64,000 bases of DNA from Ancylobacter novellus (GTDB lineage: Bacteria > Pseudomonadota > Alphaproteobacteria > Rhizobiales > Methylopilaceae). Where the stretch lies: assembly GCA_003241695.1 (NCBI GenBank), contig QFPN01000004.1, positions 310,001 to 374,000 of the forward strand, in the 5' to 3' direction. Shown one piece after another: positions 33,791-42,285 of this stretch. Each line of letters begins with the position of its first letter. The stretch's first letter is position 1. The notes under the pieces were generated by a model. The model was not told the origin of the DNA and made no database searches. It worked only from the letters and a program-made list of their open reading frames with translations. The position numbers were made by a program, and so were the translations under genes.

Positions 33791-34885
33791 TCAGGCCTTG
33801 GCCTTCCGCTCCCGGTCGAGCAGCGCGCGCTTGCGCTCGACGCCCCAGCGGTAACCCGAAAGGCCGCCGTCGGCGCGCACCACGCGGTGGCAGGGGATGG
33901 CGAGCGCGATCGCGTTCGCGCCGCAGGCGCGGGCGACCGCGCGCACGGCGCTCGGCGCGCCGATCTGCGCCGCGACCTCGGCGTAGCTCGCCGTCGTCCC
34001 CGGCTTGAGATCGCGCAGCGCGGCCCAGACCCGCTGCTGGAAGGCGGTGCCGCGGATGTCGAGCGGCAGGCCGAGCCCGAGCGAGGGATTTTCGACGAGC
34101 CCCACCACCTTCGCCACGACCGCTTCGAAGCCTTCGTCGCCGCCGATCAGCTCGGCCTCGGGAAAGCGGTCCTGGAGATCCCGCAGCAGCGCCTCGGGAT
34201 CGTCGCCGAGCGTGATCGCGCAGACCCCCTTCTCGCTCTCGGCCGCGAGCACGCAGCCGAGCGAGCATTCCGCGATCGCGAACCGGATCGTCGCGCCCGC
34301 GCCGCCGGCGCGGAACTGGCCCGGACGCATGCCGAGCGCAGCGTCGGCGCTCTCGTAGAGCCGGCTGCTCGAGCCGAAGCCCGCGCCGTAGAGCGCGGAG
34401 GTCACCGAGACGTCGCGGTCCGACAGCTCCCGCCGCAGCCGCCTCGCGCGTTCGGCGGCGGCGTAGGCCTTGGGGGTCAGCCCGGTCTCGGCCTTGAACA
34501 AGCGATGAAAGTGATACGGGCTGAGGCCGCAGGCCCGCGCCAGCGCTTCAAGCGCAGGCGCCTGCTCGGCCGCCTCGATGATGCGGCACGCCTTGGCGAC
34601 CGTCGCGGCGCGGGCCGAGGCCGGAGGCGTCGTGTCGGGCCGGCACCGCAGGCACGGCCTGAAGCCCGCCGCCTCGGCACCCTCACAGCTCGGGTGAAAC
34701 TCGACGTTTTCGGGCTTCGCGCGGCGCGCCGGGCACGAGGGGCGGCAATAAATCCCGGTGGTCTTGACCGCGTAGACGAACGTCCCGTCCGCGCCCGGAT
34801 CGCGGGCCAGAACCGCGCGCCAGCGGGGGTCGCTGGCGACGTTGGGGGGCGTCAGGCTCGGAAGCGTCGTCTGCATCTCTCGCAT
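33791..34885 (-). CDS. ada: Ada: O6-methylguanine-DNA methyltransferase and methylation-sensing activator
   Basis: A 364-residue protein with the full Ada order. The N-terminal zinc domain has the four cysteines in GIYCRPSCPA and FRPCLRCRPD. An AraC-type helix-turn-helix follows (LARACGLSPYHFHRLFKAE), then the C-terminal methyltransferase domain with the acceptor Cys in AIPCHRVVRADG and GYRWGVERKRALL. Methylation of the N-terminal Cys by DNA methylphosphotriesters converts it to an activator of repair genes, including its own. The first ATG at 34885 and a second at 34876 are both possible. Convergent with the channel gene; only 12 bases separate the stops. Confidence 0.95.
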   Translation of the reverse strand: MREMQTTLPSLTPPNVASDPRWRAVLARDPGADGTFVYAVKTTGIYCRPSCPARRAKPENVEFHPSCEGAEAAGFRPCLRCRPDTTPPASARAATVAKACRIIEAAEQAPALEALARACGLSPYHFHRLFKAETGLTPKAYAAAERARRLRRELSDRDVSVTSALYGAGFGSSSRLYESADAALGMRPGQFRAGGAGATIRFAIAECSLGCVLAAESEKGVCAITLGDDPEALLRDLQDRFPEAELIGGDEGFEAVVAKVVGLVENPSLGLGLPLDIRGTAFQQRVWAALRDLKPGTTASYAEVAAQIGAPSAVRAVARACGANAIALAIPCHRVVRADGGLSGYRWGVERKRALLDRERKAKA

Positions 34886-34956
34886 CCTCTATCGGCGGCG
34901 CCCTCGGAGATAGGCGAAGCCGCGAGCGCCTGCGCTCCGGTCCTTGCTCTCAAATT

Positions 34957-36495
34957 TCAACGCCTGCGTCGACGGCCACCGAGCATGAGCCCGATCGGCA
35001 GCCCCAGAGCGAAGCCGCAGGCGTGGGCCGCGAAGCTCACCTGCGGCACGACGAAGTCGAAGACGGCCTGCAGGGCGACGATCGCAGCGATGGTCCTGAG
35101 CCCCCGCCATGCGCCCGGCGCGCGAGCCGCGGCGTCGCGCAGCAGAAGCCCGGCGAACCCGCCCAGCACGCCGAAGATCGCGCCCGACGCGCCGACGAGC
35201 AGCGTCGGCTGGCCGCCGAAGATCTCGCCGATCGCAAGCGACCCCGCCATCGACCCGACGCCTGAGACGGCGTAGAGCGCAAGCAGGGCGACGCGCCCCG
35301 CCCGACGTTCGGCCAGAGGCCCGAAAACCAGCAGCGCCAGCATGTTCAGCGCGAGATGGAGCGCGCCGTAGTGCAGGAACGGGGCGGTGACGAGGCGGCT
35401 CCACTGGCCGCCTTCCAGCACGGCCGGCGGCCAGAGCGCGCCGAGATCGTAAAGCAGGTCGAGATCGGTCGGACCGTCCCAGCCGCCGAACCAGAGTTCC
35501 GCGCCGAAGGCCGCGACGTTGACCGCGATCAGCGCCCAGGTGGCGACCGGCGCGCGCGCTGGTCCCCGGGCTTCGGGCAGCCGACCCTCTGCGCGCGCGG
35601 CCAACACCGCTCCTTCGACCTCGTCGATCGCGGCGCGGAGATCGGGCGGAAGCGTCTCCGGAGCCGCGAGCCCGCCGTCCAGCCGACGCGCGACGAGGGT
35701 CGCGCGCTGCGGCCCTTCCGCTCCGGCCTCGATCAGGGCGCGCGCACGCGCGTCGGCGGGATCTGCGAGCAGCGCGGCCGTTCCCCGCCAGAAATCGCGC
35801 TGCGGTTCCGAAAGCGTTGCGAACAGTTCGGAACCGACCAGCGCCTCGACGCCGTCCCTGCGTCCGCCGAAGGCCATCAGCATCAGGTCCGAAACGGGAT
35901 CCGCCGGCGCCCGGCCGTGCAGCGTCACGAGTTCGGCGAGTCGACCAGCCTCGCCAAGGGCGCGAAGCCGAAGGCTTTCGGCGCCGCGTTCGAGGGGGCG
36001 CGACAGCACCTCGTCCCAGTCGCCGGTCGCGCGCGCGATCTCGAACCTCGCCTGGACGCGCGTCGCGGGCAGGCCCTCGCCACTCTCCAGCGCCCGCCGC
36101 GTGTCGTCCGCCGCCGCGACGTCGCCGGATCGGAGGCGCGCCAGGTCGTCAAGCAGCGCCGGCTCGCGACGCCAGGCGTCGAACGGGTGAAGCGCCCGCG
36201 TCAGCCAGGCGAGACGCTGCGCGCGCGGATAATCGAAGACGGCGAGCGCGCGGGCGTGGGCGCCCGCCAGCAGCGCGGGGGCGGCCAGAAAGACCGCCCA
36301 GGCGGCCGATCCCGCATAGACCGTCGCTTCCGAGCCAAAAGCCGCGCCGGCGCCGACGACCGCCCCGATGAGCGCAACCTTCCAGAGCCATACGGCGACG
36401 GAGACCCTCAGGCGCCGGCCGGCCGTGACGACCTGCGCGACGAAAACCGCGCTCCAGAGCCCCACGACGAGCGGGAGGACAAGGAGAACGTCCAC
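34957..36495 (-). CDS. Rhomboid-family intramembrane serine protease with a large N-terminal extension
   Basis: A 512-residue protein with a GTG start at 36495. The C-terminal third is a rhomboid: HYGALHLALNMLALLVFGP (the conserved HxxxN region), catalytic Ser in LLVGASGAIFGVLGG and catalytic His in VSFAAHACGFALG. Residues 1-85 contain two or three membrane helices, and residues 95-300 are a soluble alpha-helical, Ala/Arg-rich region resembling TPR-like helical repeats. Simple rhomboids are about 200-300 residues, so this one has an extra soluble domain. It begins 24 bases after the histidine-phosphatase gene and is probably cotranscribed with it. Confidence 0.88.
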   Translation of the reverse strand: MDVLLVLPLVVGLWSAVFVAQVVTAGRRLRVSVAVWLWKVALIGAVVGAGAAFGSEATVYAGSAAWAVFLAAPALLAGAHARALAVFDYPRAQRLAWLTRALHPFDAWRREPALLDDLARLRSGDVAAADDTRRALESGEGLPATRVQARFEIARATGDWDEVLSRPLERGAESLRLRALGEAGRLAELVTLHGRAPADPVSDLMLMAFGGRRDGVEALVGSELFATLSEPQRDFWRGTAALLADPADARARALIEAGAEGPQRATLVARRLDGGLAAPETLPPDLRAAIDEVEGAVLAARAEGRLPEARGPARAPVATWALIAVNVAAFGAELWFGGWDGPTDLDLLYDLGALWPPAVLEGGQWSRLVTAPFLHYGALHLALNMLALLVFGPLAERRAGRVALLALYAVSGVGSMAGSLAIGEIFGGQPTLLVGASGAIFGVLGGFAGLLLRDAAARAPGAWRGLRTIAAIVALQAVFDFVVPQVSFAAHACGFALGLPIGLMLGGRRRRR

Positions 36496-36519
36496 CGGCT
36501 CAGCGTCCCGCCGGCATCG

Positions 36520-37158
36520 TCATCCGACCAGACGCAGGGTTGTCTTGACGAGGCGATCGTCATCCTCCGCCATGGCGTAGACGAGGAACTGCGCGGTTCC
36601 GATGTTCACCTCCTCGATGTCCTTCGGATCGATGCCGTCGAGCCGCATGAGCATCGACCGCAGCGCGTTGCCGTGCCCGACGAGCAGCGCGCAGCCGCCG
36701 CCTCGGACGGCCGGGGCGATCTCGCGTTCGTAGAACGGCCAGACGCGCGCCGCCGTCATGGCGAGGCTCTCGCCGCCGGGCGGCGCCACATCGAAGGACT
36801 TTCGCCACACCCGCACCTGCTCGGCGCTGAACCGGGCGCGGGCCTGCGTCTTGTTGAGGCCCGCGATCGCGCCGTAATCCCGCTCGTTCAGCGCCGCGTC
36901 CGACCGGACCGGAAGATCGCCCTGCCCGAGTTCCTCGAGGATCGCCGCCATCGTGCGCCGCGCGCGCTGAAGCACGCTGGTGAACGCGTGCGTGAATCGC
37001 AGCCCGTGACGCTTCAGTTCGCGGCCCGCCGCATGCGCCTCCTCGACGCCTCGTGGCGTGAGGGCCGGGTCGCGCAGGCCGGAGAAGAGATCGCGTTCGT
37101 TGTCCTCGCTCTGCCCGTGCCGGACAAGAACCAGGGTGCGCCTGAAGCCGTTCGTCAT
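36520..37158 (-). CDS. gpmA: Histidine phosphatase family protein (2,3-bisphosphoglycerate-dependent phosphoglycerate mutase-like)
   Basis: A 212-residue protein from ATG 37158. It has the catalytic LVRHGQSEDNERDLFSG near residue 10, R in SVLQRARRTM, acid/base Glu in LNERDYGAIAGLNK and the second His in LLVGHGNALRSMLMRL. The LNERxYGxxxGLNK block and the C-terminal length match GpmA-type mutases, which interconvert 3- and 2-phosphoglycerate. Together with the rhomboid downstream it forms a two-gene unit. A non-glycolytic histidine phosphatase cannot be excluded. Confidence 0.85.
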   Translation of the reverse strand: MTNGFRRTLVLVRHGQSEDNERDLFSGLRDPALTPRGVEEAHAAGRELKRHGLRFTHAFTSVLQRARRTMAAILEELGQGDLPVRSDAALNERDYGAIAGLNKTQARARFSAEQVRVWRKSFDVAPPGGESLAMTAARVWPFYEREIAPAVRGGGCALLVGHGNALRSMLMRLDGIDPKDIEEVNIGTAQFLVYAMAEDDDRLVKTTLRLVG

Positions 37159-37283
37159 GCAGTCATTGTACCGAAAAGAAAGGCGGACCCGCCGAAGCGG
37201 GGCCGCCGGGAGCTTTTCGCAATCACACAAATCCGCTGCGCCCGCGAGCGAAACATCGGTTACGGGCGCTTCCGGCCGGCTGC

Positions 37284-37318
37284 CCGTGAAGGCCGAGGTC
37301 GCGAGCCGACCTTCACGG
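37284..37318 (-). terminator. Hairpin after the terC-like gene
   Basis: CCGTGAAGG (37284-37292) and CCTTCACGG (37310-37318) form a perfect 9-bp stem with a 17-base loop, 10 bases beyond the stop at 37328. There is no clear T-run on the minus strand. Confidence 0.45.
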
Positions 37319-37327
37319 ACGCGCTCG

Positions 37328-38338
37328 TCATTCGGCGGACAAGCCGGCCTCGCTCTTGCCGCCTTCGCCGCGCGTCTTCCACAGCGAAACCACGACGCCG
37401 CCGGCGATGAGCGCGAGCGTCACGCCGAGCGAGATCGCAGGGTCGACCTTGCCGAAGAAATGCGCCCAGAAGATCTTGGCGCCGATGAACACCAGCACCA
37501 GCGCGAGCGCGTATTTCAGATAGGCGAAGCGCTGCGCCATCGCCGCGAGCGCGAAGTAGAGCGCGCGCAGCCCGAGCACCGCCATGATGTTCGCGGTGAA
37601 CACGATGTAGGTGTCGGTCGTGATCGCGAAGATCGCGGGAACCGAATCGACCGCGAAGACGAGGTCGGCGACGTTGATCACCACGAGCGCGATGAAGAGC
37701 GGCGTGGTCCACAGCACCAGCTTGCCAGTCTCCGGGTGCGGCTGGCGCACGAAGAAGCTCTGGCCGTGCAGCTCCGGGGTCACGCGCATCCGCTTCGAGA
37801 GCCAGCGCACCGCGACGTTCTTCGAGATGTCGGTCTCGCCGTCGCCCGCGAACAGCATCTTCACGCCCGTGAAGGCGAGGAAGGCTCCGAACACCAGCAT
37901 GATCCAATCATAGTCCTGCACGAGCTTCGCGCCGACGCCGATCACCAGGCCGCGCAGCACCAGAACCGCCAGAATGCCCCAGACCAGCGCGCGATACTGG
38001 TATTTCGGGGGAATCGAGAAGTAGCCGAAGATCAGCGCGATGACGAAGACGTTGTCGATCGAAAGCGCCTTCTCGATCGCGTAGCCCGTGAAGTAGTTCA
38101 TGCCGGCCTCGGGGCCCATCGAGGACCAGACCCAGCCGCCGAACGCGACCGCCACCGCGATGTAGAAGGCGGACAGCTTCAGGCTCTCGGCGACGCCGAG
38201 CTCCTTGCCCTTGCGGTTCAGCACGCCGAGGTCGAAAGCGAGCAGCACGCCCACGAGGGCGAGAAAACTCAGCCATAGCCAAGCGGGCTTGCCGACGACT
38301 TCGGCGAGCAGAAAATCGGGGATGAAATCGGAGACCAT
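37328..38338 (-). CDS. TerC/Alx-family integral membrane protein
   Basis: A 336-residue protein with about eight membrane helices. It carries the family motifs ALSIDNVFVIALIF near residue 90 and INVADLVFAVDSVPAIFAIT near residue 225, two repeats each with the conserved acidic Asp that line the putative metal path. Members such as E. coli Alx export Mn2+ or protect metalated exoenzymes, and others confer tellurite resistance. The gene stands alone between a hairpin and the gntR-type gene. The leader was checked for the yybP-ykoY manganese riboswitch that often precedes this family, and no match was seen. Confidence 0.9.
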   Translation of the reverse strand: MVSDFIPDFLLAEVVGKPAWLWLSFLALVGVLLAFDLGVLNRKGKELGVAESLKLSAFYIAVAVAFGGWVWSSMGPEAGMNYFTGYAIEKALSIDNVFVIALIFGYFSIPPKYQYRALVWGILAVLVLRGLVIGVGAKLVQDYDWIMLVFGAFLAFTGVKMLFAGDGETDISKNVAVRWLSKRMRVTPELHGQSFFVRQPHPETGKLVLWTTPLFIALVVINVADLVFAVDSVPAIFAITTDTYIVFTANIMAVLGLRALYFALAAMAQRFAYLKYALALVLVFIGAKIFWAHFFGKVDPAISLGVTLALIAGGVVVSLWKTRGEGGKSEAGLSAE

Positions 38339-38585
38339 GCGACGTCGAAGTCCTCGGTCGTGAGGACGGCGACGAGCGTCGACGCGGACGCTGCGCCACC
38401 GCCCCGGAGGGTGGGTGGGCAGTCCGACATCGCGTCCCTTCGAACGTGGAAGGACGCCAGAGGGGCCCGGACCGTTCTGACACGCCCGACATGGGTCGCA
38501 TGCGGATCTCAGGCAAGAGGCGCAAGAGGATCTGACGCGACCGTGATCACTTTAGTCAAAGGGCTGGTAAAATCGTATTAATTGT

Positions 38586-38603
38586 CGCACATTAGTATGA
38601 TGA
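38586..38603 (+). promoter_or_regulatory. Candidate GntR autoregulatory site
   Basis: CGCACATTAGTATGATGA matches the palindrome at 42006-42023 at 12 of 18 positions, with the central ATTRGTATGAT almost intact (10 of 11). It overlaps the start of the GntR gene itself, so binding there would repress it. Confidence 0.4.
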
Positions 38604-39343
38604 ACAAATACGCTCAGATCTACGAGCGCAGCCGAGCTCCGCTCTATCTGCAGGTCGCGCTCGTCATGCGGCAGCGCATCTCGTCCGGCCGGTGGGAACG
38701 AGGCGCCAAGATCCCGACGCTCGAGAAGCTCGAGCAGGAGTTCGCCGTCGCGCGGGTGACCGTCCGGCAGGCGATCGAAATCCTGCGCAGCGAAGGGCTT
38801 CTGGACGCGCAGCAGGGCCGAGGCACATTCGTTTCCGGAAAACCGAAGGACACAAGCTGGTTCAACGTCGCCGACGACATCTCGTCAATGGTGTCGTCGC
38901 TGAAAAACAACGTTCTGAAGCGCGTCCGGGTCAAGGAGAACGCGACGCCGCCCTCGCTCGCGGTCGGCGAAGGCGAGCACGCCGCGCAATACGCCTTTCT
39001 CCAAAGCGTGCAGCACAACGACGGCGACCCTTTCTCGGTGGTCAACCTCTATTTGGATCAGACGATATTCGCGCTCGACAGCGACGGTTTCAAGCATCGC
39101 GCCGCCCTGCCCTTCCTCATGCAAAACGAAAACATCAGGATCGAGCACGCCTACCAGACGGTGACGATCGGCATCGCCGAATACGAAACGGCGAAGCTCC
39201 TGAAGATCGGCCTCGGAGAGCCGATTTCCGACGTGCGCCTGGTTCTGGTGAACGACGCCGGCGTCGCGGTCTACATCGCCGAAATCCACTACCATAAAGA
39301 CTGTTTCCGCATGAAAAAGGACCTGCTCGGAAGCAGGTCCTGA
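38597..39343 (+). CDS. GntR-family regulator with UTRA sensor domain
   Basis: About 248 residues from the first ATG of ATGATG at 38597; a TTG at 38582 would extend it by five residues, and no clear ribosome-binding site decides. The N-terminal winged helix is typical (YLQVALVMRQRISSGRWERG, then FAVARVTVRQAIEILRSEGLL and QQGRGTFVS). Residues 90-240 are a UTRA/HutC-type ligand domain. It stands at the left end of the F420 island and convergent with the lyase gene. Related palindromes lie in the Liv promoter region, before npdG and at its own start, so it likely controls the island in response to a substrate or intermediate. Confidence 0.9.
   Translation: MMNKYAQIYERSRAPLYLQVALVMRQRISSGRWERGAKIPTLEKLEQEFAVARVTVRQAIEILRSEGLLDAQQGRGTFVSGKPKDTSWFNVADDISSMVSSLKNNVLKRVRVKENATPPSLAVGEGEHAAQYAFLQSVQHNDGDPFSVVNLYLDQTIFALDSDGFKHRAALPFLMQNENIRIEHAYQTVTIGIAEYETAKLLKIGLGEPISDVRLVLVNDAGVAVYIAEIHYHKDCFRMKKDLLGSRS
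39313..39341 (-). terminator. Intrinsic terminator of the lyase/binding-protein transcript
   Basis: On the minus strand AGGACCTGCT and AGCAGGTCCT (39341-39318) make a perfect 10-bp stem with tetraloop TCCG, followed directly by five T residues. It lies 36 bases past the lyase stop and inside the 3' end of the convergent GntR gene. Confidence 0.75.
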
Positions 39344-39376
39344 GGGAGGCGGAAGCGAAAGGGCGCGCAGGTCCGG

Positions 39377-40570
39377 TCAGGCCGCCTGCAGCACCTCATC
39401 AGGAGCGCGGCCGACGATCGCGCGGTAGCGAGCCTGATCGGTCGCCCCCTCGGTGTTGATCACGAAGATCCGCGACGATGCGTCGAGGCCAAGCGCCTGC
39501 GCGGCTTGCGCATCCTTCAGCGCGACCCGTAGACCCGCAAGGGCGGCGGCGCCGCTCTCGCCCGCGACGATCGCCGTGTCGCCTCCCTCGGGCTGCGCGA
39601 GCGCCCGCATGGTCTCGGCCGCATCCTCCTCGCCGATGGTCATGAAGGCGTCGGCCGCGCGGGACAGGATCCGCCAGGCGACGAGCGACGGTTCGTAGCA
39701 TTCGAGCATCGCCATGATGGTCGGCTCGCCATGCTCGATCCTGAGCGGCTCTCCGACTTTAGCGCTCTCGAACACGCACGCCGCACGGTCGGGTTCGACC
39801 ACGATGAAACGAGGCCGGGCTTCGCCGAAACGGACTGCGAAATGACCGGCGACGGCGGCCGCGAGACCGCCGACGCCGGCCTGGACGAAGACATGGGTCG
39901 GAGGTTCGGGCCAAGCGCGGACCGTTTCCGCCAGCAACGCGAGATAGCCCTGCATGACAAGGCCGGGAATGCGCTCATATCCCGGCCACGAGGTGTCGGA
40001 CACGACGATCCAGCCCTTCTCGGAGCACATGCGGTCGGCCTCGACGACGGAGTCGTCGTACGATCCTTCGACGCGGACGATGTCGGCGCCGCAGTCGCGG
40101 ATCGCCGCGACGCGCTCGTCGCTCACGCCGGAATGAACGAAGATCACGGCCTTCGCCCCGACCATCCGGGCCCCCATAGCGACCGAGCGACCGTGATTGC
40201 CGTCCGTCGCGCAGCCGACCGTCATCGCGGCGGCGACGCGCCTCACCTCCACGTGCTGAAGCTCCTTGACGTCGACGGCGCGGCCGAGAACCCGCGAAGC
40301 TTCCTCCAGAACCAGCCGGATGACGGCGTATGAGCCGCCGAGCGCCTTGAAGCTGCTGAGGCCGAGGCGAAAGGATTCGTCCTTTACGTGGATCGAAGCG
40401 ACCCCGAGCGAAGCGGCGAGCGCGGGGAGGCTGCGCAGCGGCGTCTCCTCGTGGTTCGCTCGCTCCGCCAGAAAACGCTCCACCTCGTCCGCAGCCGCAA
40501 GGCCGAGCGTCTCCGCGTCGGCGCCCTCCAGCGGCGCGCCATGATCCGGATGGGTATTGAGCAGCAGCAT
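39377..40570 (-). CDS. Diaminopropionate ammonia-lyase-like PLP enzyme
   Basis: The start is ATG 40570 after GGAGG, giving 397 residues. Fold-type II PLP enzyme: PLP lysine in RLGLSSFKALGGSYA near residue 75, phosphate-cradling and substrate segment AMTVGCATDGNHGRSVAMGA, glycine-rich QAGVGGLAAAVAGHF, and AGESGAAALAGL near the C-terminus. The FKxLGxSYA and TDGNHGR blocks are those of diaminopropionate ammonia-lyase (DpaL), which converts 2,3-diaminopropionate to pyruvate and ammonia; threonine or serine dehydratases are the alternative. Downstream of the binding-protein gene on the minus strand, it may degrade the imported compound or its hydrolysis product. Confidence 0.82.
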   Translation of the reverse strand: MLLLNTHPDHGAPLEGADAETLGLAAADEVERFLAERANHEETPLRSLPALAASLGVASIHVKDESFRLGLSSFKALGGSYAVIRLVLEEASRVLGRAVDVKELQHVEVRRVAAAMTVGCATDGNHGRSVAMGARMVGAKAVIFVHSGVSDERVAAIRDCGADIVRVEGSYDDSVVEADRMCSEKGWIVVSDTSWPGYERIPGLVMQGYLALLAETVRAWPEPPTHVFVQAGVGGLAAAVAGHFAVRFGEARPRFIVVEPDRAACVFESAKVGEPLRIEHGEPTIMAMLECYEPSLVAWRILSRAADAFMTIGEEDAAETMRALAQPEGGDTAIVAGESGAAALAGLRVALKDAQAAQALGLDASSRIFVINTEGATDQARYRAIVGRAPDEVLQAA

Positions 40571-40691
40571 GAAAAGCCTCCAATCGCGCGAGCTTTTTCT
40601 CCGCGATCTCAACGTGAAGAGGTTCCGCGCCCGTCTCGTCGAGAGCGAGGTGAAAACAGGACCGACGCCGTCGATCGGTCCGTTGGAATGA

Positions 40692-40721
40692 AGAGCCTCG
40701 CGGCGCTCGCCGCGAGGCTCT
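40692..40721 (-). terminator. Long perfect hairpin between binding protein and lyase
   Basis: AGAGCCTCGCGGCG and CGCCGCGAGGCTCT pair over 14 bp with only CT between, 20 bases past the binding-protein stop (40742, minus strand). No T-run follows. Like hairpins after the other two transporter binding-protein genes here, it probably raises binding-protein mRNA relative to the next gene. Confidence 0.55.
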
Positions 40722-40741
40722 CGTTCCACAGGTCCGAGGGC

Positions 40742-41902
40742 TCAGTTGAACGGATAGCCGACCTTCCCGCCCTCGATCTTGATGAGCGTTCCGTTCGCCA
40801 TGTACTGGCCGCTCTCGCGCCCCTCGGGGCCGTCCTTCTGGAACTTCACGTCGCCGTTGATCGTGGGAACGTCGACCTGCCAGAAGGCGTCTCGGATCGC
40901 GGTGGGTTCGGCCTTGCCCGCCTTTTCGATCGCCGCCTTGATCACGTAGATCCCGTCATAACCGCGATAGCTCTCGGTCAGTCCCGCCTTGTTGTGACCG
41001 GACTTGGCCCAGGCGTCGATGAAGGCCTTCGACTTTTCAGGATGCGGCGTGCGGGCCGGATCCCACGGCGCGAAGAACACCATGTGCATCGTGCCGTCGG
41101 CGGCGGCGCCGGCTTGATCGATCAACTGGTCGGGGTTCTGCGAACCGCCGGTCGTCACGATCCGCTTCTTGATGCCGAGGGCCGCCGCCTGCTTCAGCAC
41201 GAGCGTGAGCTGCTCGACCGCGGAGGTCACGATCACAGTGTCGGAGTCGCTCGCCTTGATCTTGGAAAGCTGCGCGCTGAGGTCCTGCGACGCCTGATCC
41301 ATGATCTCCTTCAGACCGACCTGAACGCCGTGCTCCGCGAACATCTTGGAGAAGTCCTCCATCGTGCCGCGCCCCCAGTCGTTGTTGATGACCAGGAAGT
41401 CCACCTTCTTGATCTTGAGTTCGGGCAGCAGCTTCTCGAACAGCTTCGCCTCGACCCATGACGGTGGCGAGATGCGGAACACCCAGGGGTTGCCCTGCTT
41501 GGTGATCTTGCTCGACGACGAGGTCTCGACGAGCATCGGCACCTCGTTCTGCATCAGCTTCGGCAGCACCGCGAGCGTCAGGCTCGAGCCCCAGGCTCCG
41601 AGCATGACCGGCGTCTTGTCGCGCTGGATCAGCTTCTCCGCGACCGCGGCCGCTTCGGTGGGGTTGCTCTTGTTGTCCTCGATGACGAGCTGGAGCTTGC
41701 CGCCGAGAACGCCTCCCGCAGCATTGATCTCCTCGACCGCGATTTTGGCCCCGTCGACGATATAGTTGCCCGACGCGGCGAACGGGCCCGTCAGCGGCTG
41801 ATTGACGCCGATCTTGATCGGCTCCTGCGCCAGAGCGACCCCGGTCGGCGCAAGCGCCGTCAGAGAGGCAAACAATCCGTAGAACAACGAACGCACGACC
41901 AT
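40742..41902 (-). CDS. Periplasmic substrate-binding protein of the F420-island Liv importer
   Basis: A 386-residue protein with a Sec signal (SLFYGLFASLTALAPTGVALA, cleavage near residue 26). The mature protein starts IKIGVNQPLTGPFAASG and contains DGAKIAVEEINAAGGVLGG, the standard Leu/Ile/Val-binding fold (Peripla_BP_6). Its permease and ATPase genes lie divergently at 42286-45719. The retained amino-acid-binding architecture is compatible with an amino acid or small amide, but the ligand cannot be read from sequence. The gene is separated from the downstream lyase by a 14-bp hairpin. Confidence 0.9.
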   Translation of the reverse strand: MVVRSLFYGLFASLTALAPTGVALAQEPIKIGVNQPLTGPFAASGNYIVDGAKIAVEEINAAGGVLGGKLQLVIEDNKSNPTEAAAVAEKLIQRDKTPVMLGAWGSSLTLAVLPKLMQNEVPMLVETSSSSKITKQGNPWVFRISPPSWVEAKLFEKLLPELKIKKVDFLVINNDWGRGTMEDFSKMFAEHGVQVGLKEIMDQASQDLSAQLSKIKASDSDTVIVTSAVEQLTLVLKQAAALGIKKRIVTTGGSQNPDQLIDQAGAAADGTMHMVFFAPWDPARTPHPEKSKAFIDAWAKSGHNKAGLTESYRGYDGIYVIKAAIEKAGKAEPTAIRDAFWQVDVPTINGDVKFQKDGPEGRESGQYMANGTLIKIEGGKVGYPFN

Positions 41903-42005
41903 GGAGTTCTCCCGACTCTTGTAAGCCGTGCGTCTTCGCGTCGGCTCAGGGGTGATGTCGAACGCCGGCGTCTATCCTGCCATCGCCGGAGAGCGCGCTA
42001 TGATG

Positions 42006-42023
42006 CTATCATTGGTATGATAG
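42006..42023. promoter_or_regulatory. Palindromic GntR-type operator candidate
   Basis: CTATCAT (42006-42012) and ATGATAG (42017-42023) are perfect inverted repeats around TGGT, about 105 bases before the binding-protein start. Size and symmetry suit a GntR/HutC dimer. Confidence 0.6.
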
Positions 42024-42129
42024 GGCAATAATCAAAATTGCGGCGCCATGCTCAACCCTGGAGCGCTTGGCGCCATCAATTTCGGCGGAGACGAGCTTGC
42101 GTCGTTCTGCGTTCCATGCAGGATTGAAA

Positions 42130-42147
42130 CTAATACTAGGATGTTAG
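42130..42147. promoter_or_regulatory. Second, weaker GntR operator candidate
   Basis: CTAATACTAGGATGTTAG agrees with the 42006 palindrome at 12 of 18 positions, keeping the outer CTA and TAG. It lies about 140 bases before livH, on the other side of the divergent promoter region. Confidence 0.3.
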
Positions 42148-42285
42148 GATGACTTGAAACGCATAGCCTACGACCGTTGACGCCGCGGATGGCGTAGACG
42201 GCGAACCGGCGCCCGCAGTCCGTAACGGCCTGGCGGTCAAAGCAGCCCGGCGGAGAAACGCCCGGCGATGGGGAGCAGCGCGAGG

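Larger units (their letters stand above)
41903..42285. other. Divergent promoter region of the F420-island importer
   Basis: About 380 bases between the binding-protein and livH starts with no supported gene. The sequence from about 41998 to 42150 is AT-rich and holds two imperfectly related palindromes (42006-42023 and 42130-42147), one nearer each divergent gene. Confidence 0.6.

Noticed and set aside
38339..38580. yybP-ykoY manganese riboswitch before the TerC-family gene
   Set aside because: The leader was read on the minus strand for the conserved GGGGAGTA and second-leg motifs; none is present.
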